Shown: positions 52,101 to 61,567 of the stretch, piece by piece
Layout: every line of letters begins with the position of its first letter
How positions within the stretch are numbered: position 1 is the first letter of the stretch
NCBI GenBank assembly: GCA_964036155.1
Contig: OZ038423.1
Coordinates: 42,919,249 to 42,983,248 of the forward strand
From: Diploscapter coronatus
Lineage: Eukaryota > Nematoda > Chromadorea > Rhabditida > Rhabditidae
DNA: 64,000 nt
Reading direction: 5' to 3'
Made by a program: the position numbers and the translations under genes
The notes under the pieces: model-generated
What the model saw: the letters and a program-made list of their open reading frames with translations, nothing else
Told to the model about the DNA's origin: nothing
The model's database searches: none

Positions 52101-53826
52101 GGAACAGACCTGAAAACTATGAGACTTGCATCATTGAGCAGGTTTATTGGCTATTCTAACCAAAGAAATGTTTATATATAATTTATCCTTTTCATGTAAT
52201 CAAATTTTCCCATATCTTATCCAAATGTAACTGAGGAGATTCCTCTCATTTCTGCCGGACTAACTGTACCTGAGAATCAATTAATCATCTTTAGACAGGA
52301 TTTCTTTTTTATTTGGCTGCCTTCCCTGGCAAAGGAGGCATCTCTTTCGTTCCTCATCTTTCAATTCTCTTTCAATTCTCTCTTCAAATTCTTATCACCT
52401 TTCTGCCATTATCCTTTCCCTAAATCTCTCATCAAGCTAGCTGATGGACAGTCGCAAGTCAGGATACAGAGATTGGGGAGAGAAGAAAGACTGATATGCC
52501 CTTCTGATCAGAAGAATTGTATATTTGTCCGAAACCTAGTTTGAAATATTGTAAAGTGAATATGCTTCAGTGTTCAAACCACCAATTTGAGTGGATCGGC
52601 AAGGATCAGCAGTCATGAATTGCCTATTCGTGTAAGGTAATATACAGATCCGCATTCGCTCGCATTGATTTACAATAGAATTTCTCTGCGGATCCGCATA
52701 TTGTCTAGCATGGATCAATAGGTTTAATATTGAAGTTGCATCGTCATATAAATTTGCGAATTATTGGAGATTTTACGGTAACTGAATTCAACGCCACATC
52801 CTACGAAATAGCGTGGAGAAAAGATCCCCCCTCCTGACTATACACCCATATGGGAAATGGCAAAAATTCGAATAGCTGATTTGGCAGTTTTATAAAAGAT
52901 GCAACATTTTCAAATGAAAGCTACGACATATTCGCATTGTCACGTTTCCAATTTTTCAGGTTATCATTGCATTGTTGCGGAAAGGGCTGTCTGCAATCTC
53001 ACTTTCGAATTTGATGGGCTGACAGCCCGCCCAAGAAGACATGACGTCATCCTTCCTTACGCCTCTGTCTGTATCAGAAAAAAGAAAGACAATAACGATA
53101 GATTTGAAATCAAATTGAAGGAAGAGAAAAAATAAGATTGAAACAAGCTTATATGCAAAGAGATATGCATGTTAGAGACCGCGCCAAGCCCCGCCCCTTT
53201 GCCTCGATCCAATATTGTCCATAGTTGATAGCCCTTCCGATTATCGCCGATTTTTCTTATTTTATTTTTGTTTTTAATAATTTATCAGTACCTACTATAT
53301 AATTCTATGCCGCTCTTTCACTGGGTGGTATCGATTTATTGATTTGAGCACGAAACAAGTCCGTAATTGCGCGTCGAATTACGACAATGCTAATATGTCG
53401 ACTTAGGAAAGAGGTACATAAATGTTTTTTCACGAAATGATTTGTCTATTCGTCCACTGTTACTGACATAAGAATCCTAGGACCCGCAACTGAGATTCTG
53501 ATAACCCGCGAAATGTAAAAGAAGCCAATGCCGAAATGAAAGAGTGCAGAGAAAAAGATTCCCAAGGCAGGAAAATCAAGAGGGAAGCGAGACACACAAT
53601 GCGAAGTGTCTCTACACTTGTTTCCTCCACCTTGCAGACAGACCACGCCCCTCTCCTTTGTCCAAGAAAAGGAGCGATTTTTCGCGCTAAATTTAATCAA
53701 ATTTTTTATTAATGACGTATTTTTTCGCGGTTTTTTCAGTGGGGATGGTTAGAGAGGCACCTTAGCCCCTGAAAAATGTAGGAAACATGGTGCCAGAGTG
53801 AATTAGGCAAAATGGCTGACGGTCCC
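49176..53826. mobile_element. 4.65-kb palindromic inverted-repeat element
   Basis: Outer ends GGGACACTGCCAGTCATTTT and (reverse complement) GGGACCGTCAGCCATTTTGC are flanked by TA on each side. Inside are two inverted arms of equal length, 49482-50805 and 52282-53605 (1,324 bp each), that look identical or nearly so: both encode the same 78- and 60-codon chance frames. The 1.5-kb centre is itself a diverged inverted repeat (50885-50990 pairs with about 51905-51995). Short frames inside do not resemble a transposase. Left of the left arm an extra 125-bp hairpin is inserted. The element is non-autonomous and structurally like a giant foldback or composite transposon. Confidence 0.85.
49350..49477. 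mobile_element. nested hairpin MITE in the palindrome's left flank
   Basis: AGGGTTGCTGATGGACCCA at the left and, reverse complemented, AGGGTTGCTGACGGGTCC at the right delimit about 125 GC-rich bases with internal GGGTCTAAG-like complementarity. The related copy at 57267-57823 lacks this block, so it is a later insertion. Confidence 0.65.
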
Positions 53827-54896
53827 TAAATTTAGATTAATATTTTAAATTATTTCCCAATAAAGCTTTCATCTCGGCCAAATAACCAATCAATTTGGAG
53901 TCAAGTAAATGTTAGTTTTTTTATTTCTGTCTCTTTCAAATTGTTTGTGTAACTCAAAATGAATTTTAGCACACACTGAAACGACAGTTCTGTTTAGAAA
54001 TTACTGAAAAAAATCAGAGATCAAAGTTTGCAAGAAACAGTTTGTTGATCTTATTATCCAATTTTTACAATTTTAACTTTAATCTTAGTTCGAATCAGTG
54101 AAAATCCATCCTCATTTGTTTAAGCTCATTAAGGAGTTTCTTTTTATGATAAAAGGACTAAAATATTTTTTGAAGAAGATTTGCTGATTCAAAATCTTCA
54201 TAGCATCTTGATGCAATTTAAAGAGGCGTTCCTTACTCTCTCATCGCAAAGTCATATCTATCATTTTTGACTACGAAACTGTCAAAATCTGCTCAAATGT
54301 GTTTGTGCTTGCAGACAAACAACTTTCTAATGCAAATTAGGCAACTAACCTGACTGGCCGTTGTCGACCAGAGGTGAGGGCGATTATAAATGAAAGCAGG
54401 CAGCGTGGAAAGACAATTTCTATGTTGTACATATCTAGAAGTTCTTTTCTGATAGATAAATTACTAATGCTTGTATATAAATGCTCGATATTCCCTCATG
54501 TCCTTCAGCCTGGCAAGCAGTCCTGACTAAGGATCGGTTCAGATTGCTGTCATTATCTTATGCGTCAAATCCGTTATCTTATGTTTCCTCATCCAAAAAT
54601 ATGAGACTGCGATTAAAAGTTTTAAGCAATCGTGATTTTGCTATCAAGGCTTATCGAAAATCGACAGGCTTTAATAATTGATGATCTGAAAATACGCGAA
54701 TTTTTGCGCAGGTTTTTCAACAATTTCACGGCACTACCATTTTACGATTTTCATTTCGTCACTGATAACCCTAGAACATTGTCGTGATGACCAAATCGGA
54801 GTTAATTTTGGTAGTAGTGCTTTTCTGGAATGAATTTTCACTATTTACAACCATAAATTGTATCATTCAGTAAAAAATGTTATATTTTTCTCAGGA
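53827..54896. other. intergenic, upstream of the Thr/Cys-rich gene
   Basis: AT-rich DNA without supportable genes. The short frame at 54481-54681 has no splice partner. A TTTTTCTCAG acceptor at 54887-54894 directly precedes the next start codon and may be a trans-splice site. Confidence 0.45.
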
Positions 54897-56432
54897 ATGA
54901 ACTATGGTATTCTACTGCTAACAGCATGCTCTTTTATGCTCCGTTTGGTATCTGGCTGTGCGCCAGTTTCTAACCCTGATGGGACGTTCCTAACGACTCA
55001 GGGACCAGATGAAGATACCACTCTCGGACGTGATCAGACGACTACAGTCACTGAGGAATCGACTACAACAATGGTATCCACTACTTCGACTACTATGGGT
55101 ATGTTCAAATAGCCTTTTATGCAGTATATAAATTTAGATCGTGAAAATTCGAGTTTAGATTCACTAGATTATGTTTTTTTCGGCGATTGTTACACGATTC
55201 ATTCTCTTCCTTGATTCAAAATGAGTTTAATTCGTTCGAGATATCTCGTTAATGTCTCTAAATCTACATTATTTTACGGAAAAATGTTAATCGAATTGCT
55301 GTCGCATCATTGAAGGATTAACGACAGATGCTAGCAAATTCTGATCCGATACAGTATTTCATAGCAACAAATTTTCAATATTTTTAATCATAAACTGTAA
55401 TAATGTCGAAAAGAAATAAAATTAGACATTTCTAGCTCCATGTCCGGGAACTTGCACTCCAATTACAACAGCAAAAGACACGGTGTTTACCGAATTCGGC
55501 GGCTGCTGCTTCGGCTATGATATGACGATGCTCACCTTGGCTGAACCAGTGATGACATCTATGGACGATGGAGCAGGTCTCAGAACGAATCTTTCATCTA
55601 ATCTTAACTAAAAATATCGTCTGTATTCCGCACTCATTTTCTGCATGAAAGATCATAATTATGAGAGTAAATGTGGAATTCAAAGAGACCAAAACTTATA
55701 TGAATGCAATTATTTTTTACCAAAATTCATGATATCATAATTTTGCACTATTTACCGATAATAGTATCATCTGAGAATTAGATGAAAGATTTAGGTGGTT
55801 GTCAGCAGCACTTCACTTGTGATGGACAATTCACCCATACATTGATGATCGACATGGTACTAAAATTGTTTCAATTCGACTGAACAATGCTCACCATTTT
55901 ACAGTCTCCAAACGCGATGAAAGAATGCACGATTCGTCCCAGAATGGAGCCGTTCATTCAGGTAATTGATGCGATTTGCGATCCTGGAGCAACCAATTTT
56001 ATAAGGTAAAATAATAGTTCATTTATTTAGGAAACACTTGATTTCTTACATAAGTTAATGTTGGCACAAATAAGTTTTTTTTATTTCCATTTAAACAAAG
56101 ATTGATATTGTCGATGACCGACAAATTGAGAAAGGATAACAACACGAATATATGATGCACGTGAATAAACTCGTTTTTTATAGCAAAATTTCTTCATTTC
56201 ATCGATTCAATGATGATTTTACAATAATTTGATATTACACGTGCACATTTTGCATATTCGAATTTGTGCGTCATTCATTCTGTCTCAATTTATTATTGGT
56301 CATCGATAATATTCTATTACGACGTTGAATACATTTTGTTGCAGAGATGTGGACATCACTCAATTCGCATTCGCCTGCCTGTCAGTACCTGCAGGAATGA
56401 CGAGTGATTGCGTGCCTAATAATGGAAAATAA
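54897..56432 (+). CDS. secreted Thr-rich, Cys-rich protein
   Basis: Five exons: 54897-55098, 55436-55576, 55795-55856, 55905-56005, 56345-56432 (594 nt, 197 aa). A signal peptide (MNYGILLLTACSFMLRLVSG) is followed by a Thr/Ser stalk (TTTVTEESTTTMVSTTSTT). A C-terminal domain of about 120 residues has spaced cysteines (CPGTC, GGCCFGYD, GCQQHFTC, KECT, ICDPG, FACLS, DCV). The layout resembles small secreted nematode families of the DUF281/C6 kind, but I cannot fix the family. The ATG at 54897 lies 2 bases after a splice or trans-splice acceptor, so it is preferred to the one at 54858. It is likely extracellular or cuticular; function unknown. Confidence 0.7.
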
Positions 56433-57191
56433 TTATTGAATCATTTCACTCGTTCTTATGTGCACGTTTATTCCTCGAAGTACAAAAAATAATTTATTTG
56501 TAACCATTAGGTATTTTTATATGATGATCTGAAAACATATTTGTCTTTCATTAAATAAAAATAATCAAGTGACGTCTGTGCAATGATTTTATGATGAATT
56601 AGTAATTGTTGCGTAATGATTGATTGCAAAAGATCGATATCAAAGGGTGCTTCTTCAAGTCGAGACCCAACGATTAAGCGACTTTTCGGGAATGTTTGAA
56701 GATTCGACTTCTTCATAGTCAAATCGTCGTTTCATTCGCTCAACAATGTTTTCCTCGCTTTCCATATCAGCATCTTCGATCAAATTGCGAATATCACATT
56801 CTAACTTTCCTGCTCTTATTCAGCACATTTACTATTTTGTTCTACATTGTCATCCTTTCTTCGATCATTTACTTGCAAAACCGATGGACAATTTTCACGA
56901 GTTTCCTGTGTATGTGTTGGCTATTGGTAATCTCATGTTCCTATTCATGGAACTTAGAGGCAAGTTGAAGAAAGAGCATATCGATTGAAATCAGGAATAT
57001 TGACGGGTCGAAAAATTGCGTTCCTAACCCAACCCGTGATGCAATAAAAAACTCGACCCTAATTTCTAATATCATCAAAAATAACATTTTTCTCAAACCA
57101 TTATTTATTTATTTATTCAAAAACAGCTGAAAAACGAAAACTTCTAATGCTAATTTTGGCATTCTGGCATTTTTAATTATAATATATACAG
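56433..57191. other. intergenic region
   Basis: Downstream flank of the Thr/Cys-rich gene. Overlapping frames at 56696-56988 are hydrophobic in one reading, but they lack an ATG or overlap in conflicting frames, so no gene is called. A GACGGGTCGAAAAATT stretch at 57002-57060 resembles part of the hairpin at 49350. Confidence 0.45.
56554..56559 (+). terminator. candidate poly(A) signal of the Thr/Cys-rich gene
   Basis: AATAAA 122 bases after the stop codon. Confidence 0.4.
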
Positions 57192-57240
57192 GCCTAGGGA
57201 GCACCTTCGTCAGGTGAAGAAAATATACGGGGGTAGGTCG
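57192..57240. mobile_element. short inverted-repeat element, copy 4 of 4 (partial)
   Basis: GCCTAGGGAGCACCTTCGTC then GGGGGTAGGTCGC is the reverse-oriented core of the element at 13031-13220, lacking one end. Confidence 0.5.
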
Positions 57241-57266
57241 CACGAGTGAAATTGTTGTTATGATTA

Positions 57267-57823
57267 GGGACCGCCAATCATTTTACCAAACTGATCCCGT
57301 TGCGTTGGGTTACCCATTGATGGACAGGCCATTGACTCTTGCATCCATTTCCGAAAAAAAAATCAAGAAATTATTTTTAAATTAAAAATTGAAACGCGAA
57401 CATTGTCTCTCGCTCCCCTCTTGATTTTCCTGCCTTGGGAATCTTTTTCTCTGCACTCTTTCATTTCGGCATTGGCTTCTTTTACATTTCGCGGGTTATC
57501 AGAATCTCAGTTGCGGGTCCTAGGATTCTTATGTCAGTAACAGTGGACGAATAGACAAATCATTTCGTGAAAAAACATTTATGTACCTCTTTCCTAAGTC
57601 GACATATTAGCATTGTCGTAATTCGACGCGCAATTACGGACTTGTTTCGTGCTCAAATCAATAAATCGATACCACCCAGTGAAAGAGCGGCATAGAATTA
57701 TATAGTAGGTACTGATAAATTATTAAAAACAAAAATAAAATAAGAAAAATCGGCGATAATCGGAAGGGCTATCAACTATGGACAATATTGGATCGAGGCA
57801 AAGGGGCGGGGCTTGGCGGTCCC
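57267..57823. mobile_element. 557-bp relative of the large palindrome's arm
   Basis: It starts GGGACCGCCAATCATTTTAC, matching the left terminus of the 49176 element, and ends GGCGGTCCC, the inverted terminus; TA flanks both sides. Positions about 57411-57812 look nearly identical to about 49489-49906 in the left arm. It lacks the nested hairpin and everything inward of the GGGGCGGGGCTTGGCG block. This looks like a complete short non-autonomous element, and the palindrome appears to be built from two such units in opposite orientation. Confidence 0.8.
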
Positions 57824-57893
57824 TAGAGAAAGGACTTCTCATTTACAATGGACAATATTACTTTTTAAAATATATTTTGAGATCATGAATTAT

Positions 57894-60887
57894 CTAAATT
57901 CTCTGATAATTCTTCCTTCTTTGGTACGCGTAAAATTTCATAATTCCAAATGGAACAAATGCCAGAATAATTATCGATGCCGAAAGAAAAATGAGTAAAT
58001 CTAAATTGATAGGTTCAGGATTAGTTCAAATCGGAAATGCAAACTTGCTGGCCCTTCTTCAAATTCTACAGCCCTAACATCTGAATGCCCTTTGAATCGG
58101 TCCACTTCCTCAGATTTCTTTCGATCTACATATTCAGTGATTATTTTATACATCTCAAGCGTCGGTTTTAATGCCTTCGAATAGAATAATAATTCATTAG
58201 TGTAGTGGGCAGCTAAACCGTAAGTATAATTGCTCGTCGATTATTTAATTTCTAGTCAAAATTAAAGGAAAAAGTGTTACCCGATGAGTATATTACGGCA
58301 GGAGGAAAACTGTCAAATTTCGGAGGATAATCTGTTCTGGTCTCAATACCTTCGCCTAATCTAAGAATTCCATTTAATTAGAATCACCCTATCCAAAGAC
58401 TATACTTGATTGCTTGACCCTTCCAAAATTTAACTGCGCTTTGATAATAATTTTCTCTCGTTTGAGGCATCGTAAAATTATCATCAAAATCTAGAAAAGC
58501 ATAATATGCACTTAGTATATAAAAAATTGCTTACAAATATCGAAGTAATTCATAGTTTTCGAATCATATTTCGTCCAAGTGTACGGAGTATCTGCACTTG
58601 GACTTCCATACTTAGCAAAATTAGAGAAAAATCCTAGACATCTTTTAAAGAATAACTTTAAGAACCTTAATTGACCTGAATAGATCCATTGAATTTTGTT
58701 ATCTTTTGCCAGTGGAAACGGTTGTGGAGTTAGGTCGAATGGGAATAAATAGACCTGAAGAAGTTTATCGATTATTTGTCGACATCAAATTTCTACCATT
58801 TCTTCTGCGTGTGCTGGGGATTTCTCAGGAGTATTTTTATATTTCGAAATGTTGCCGATTTGATCGTACGAAAAACTAAATCATATCAAATAGTAATTTA
58901 ATCTAGTATTTTTATTTGCGTCTATGCAAACCTATAGAGAAAAGTTCCCGCCATTTCATTAGCTTTTGCAATATCGACTGAATAACTATAATATGTAACG
59001 TCGTCCGAAATATACTGTGGCATATCTAAAATCATAAAAATGTATGATTTTATTGTTTATTTAATTGAACAAACCTTCGTTCATATAGTATTCTACGCAC
59101 GAATTTTCAACTGGAATTGATTGTTTGAATTCGAGCATAACGCTTAGTTTCGAGCAGAGATCCTTTACCCGCTCTTCAATTGGAAAGCCATTCGCATCCT
59201 GTGCAAATCTACGAATCGTATGCGATGTTTTTTTAATAATATTATTATGATTTTACCTTGAGTGTCGAGATTCTTTGGTAACTGTACCGACTAAAGTTGG
59301 TCTAGGCTTTTGGAGTTTTCGACGATTTCTGATATTATCCACTACAATCTGAACAAATAAATAGCTCAAAAATCAAAAATGAATTATTTTATAGCTTCTT
59401 TTTTACTAACCTTTCCATCAACTGCAGGCATATAAAACTCCTCAACAGTTCCATTTGCTCTAAATTGTGCCTCTAAAATCTCTCTCCATGATTTTGAGCT
59501 CATACAGTTTACAATCTAATCTGAAACCATTGTTTTCGAATTTCATTAGATCGTACCTTTGAAATTTTAGTCGAACTATTGAAATCATCATTTTTAGCAC
59601 AACCCAACTGTTTTGTAATGAATTTTGTAATTTCTTTACTCGCAGCTAAATTTTTAATTAAATGTTTTTTCTTATAAGCTCAAATCTACTTGGAGTAGGC
59701 TCCCCAATATATGGAGGGCTCATCATGATTTGCTTATCGAATAAGCTTGATGCTATGGGAGATTGCGAAAGCTGAATTCAGACGATCCTCATTTGTTTTT
59801 TCCATAAATCATAAAAATTTGTACAATATCAACAAGATTGGATCCAGAACTGTGTCCCATTAGAGTTACATCTCTGGGATTCCCCCCGAACGATCGAATT
59901 TCTCTCCGAATCCACTTTAAAGCTTCGATGATATCTATAATTCGTATGATTCTTCGAATGTACTTACCAGAAATTATATGGACTCGAACTATTAAAGTCC
60001 GAGTCCGAAATGAAATCGGAAATTCGGACTCGTTCTAGCTACTTACCCCACAGCCCTGCATTAGCATCATAGAATTTTCCCTTTCCATGCGGATGCAGAT
60101 TGAAAAACCCCCATATTCCGAGTCTGTATCCGATTGTAACGAATATCACGTTACGGCCCTGAAATTTTCAATTTTTTTTAGAAAAATGCCGAATTTTACT
60201 AACCCCAGCCCAATTATGTGTTGGTATATCAGGGGGAATTTGAACTGGACTGAGAAACAAATTCTTTCCTCCATGAATAAAGGCCATTACAGGGCAGTTC
60301 TTGAACTGTTCCATGCACTGTCTGCTTGTGAATACATTCACGTGGAGACAGTCTTCAGATTCCGACCAACCAACATCTCGTCTTGAAATTATTCATTGAT
60401 TATTTGAAGAGTTACATTCATTCAAATAATAATCGGTGCGAGCTAATTTTGTTAAAATGTGTTATTTTGGGTTTAGCTTCAATAATTTAAGAAAACATTT
60501 GTTTACCCCTGAGGACATGCATCTTTATAAGTTGTGGCATTCAACTCGCCCTTCCATTTTCGCACTGGAACCGTCTTTTTTAATCTTGATTTAAAGATGT
60601 TTTAATAGATGAAAACATCACTCGTTTACTCACAATAATTTCCCTATCGCTGGTTCTCCGTATGGAACACCAAAAAATTGCACTCCTTTTATATTATCGT
60701 GTACCTCGACTTCTTTACCGAATAATGCGCCTTTGCTAAATTTTTCAAAATGATGGTCTTAATCGAATTTCAATCTTGTTTACCTTGTTCGAACTCTAAC
60801 AATATCATCAAAATCCGCGGATGCAGAAACGATAGAGAAAATCAATATTATAACGCAATCACTGTACTTCCAGCTGTCCGTTATCAT
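57894..60887 (-). CDS. membrane-anchored type B carboxylesterase
   Basis: Nineteen exons from 60784-60887 (start) to 57894-58000 (stop); phases agree and total 1977 nt (658 aa). It has a signal peptide, then GVQFFGVPYGEP, SEDCLHVNVF, FIHGG and GYRLGIWGFF, all carboxylesterase-family marks. The nucleophile is Ser220 in GHSSG (usual form GESAG), the acid is likely the Glu of TVTKES, and the histidine is His449 in SPAHAEE. After the esterase domain come about 55 linker residues, one transmembrane helix (LIFLSASIIILAFVPFGIM) and a basic tail. C. elegans CEST enzymes with this layout act in intestinal granules, and some attach acyl groups to ascarosides. The substrate here is unknown. It is tandem with a close paralogue at 61568-64000. 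Confidence 0.9.
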
Positions 60888-61567
60888 TTTTCAGACAAAT
60901 TGTACTTTTTTCCTAGGCATTATTTTTTTTAAATATTTATTTACAGAAAATTTCAAAAAAAAATCTCACAATTCTGTAAGAGGAAATTTTAAGAAAGTAT
61001 TCATAAAATTAGTTAATGTTGATTTTATGTCCACTTTTGTGAGGGCTTCGCCGGACTAAGCGTCGAGAAAACAATGCATACTTTTCCTAACATTTCCTAG
61101 ATAAAGGTCCTAATTAACTTGAAAAACGATAACGAATAAAGGTCCAAATAAATAAAAACGTGAAAAATAATAGATATTTCATTTGGAATGGACATTGAAA
61201 CAAAACTGAAATGCCTTATCAGGCGAAAATTCACAATATTACGTTTTTGCCACACATCCTTGCAATATCAGCGAAAATTTTGCAGAATGAAAATGCTAGG
61301 ATCGTATTTATTAACCCACCCTGATAATTTTTCGCTCTAAAGTCTCATAATAATTTTAGAATAGAAACACATAGTTATCTGCAATTATCGTTGCATTAGA
61401 AAGTTACATTTTTCATACTCATAAAACCATTTTCGGAAAGGATATCAGAGAAATATAATTTAGAATCATTCCGAATTTTTAATTCATGCAAACTAGGTAC
61501 ATATCAACAATCAATCAATCAATTAATTTATGATTTTTTTCATTTTGAGATCATCATGATAAAACGT
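60888..61567. other. intergenic gap between tandem esterases
   Basis: AT-rich promoter of the first esterase and 3' flank of the second. A short GC-richer hairpin-like stretch (GGGCTTCGCCGGACTAAGC) occurs near 61045. Nothing coding is seen. Confidence 0.5.

Noticed and set aside
56696..56988. Small two-helix membrane protein
   Set aside because: The hydrophobic frame has no ATG, and the ATG-initiated frame is different and lacks clear helices or conserved features.
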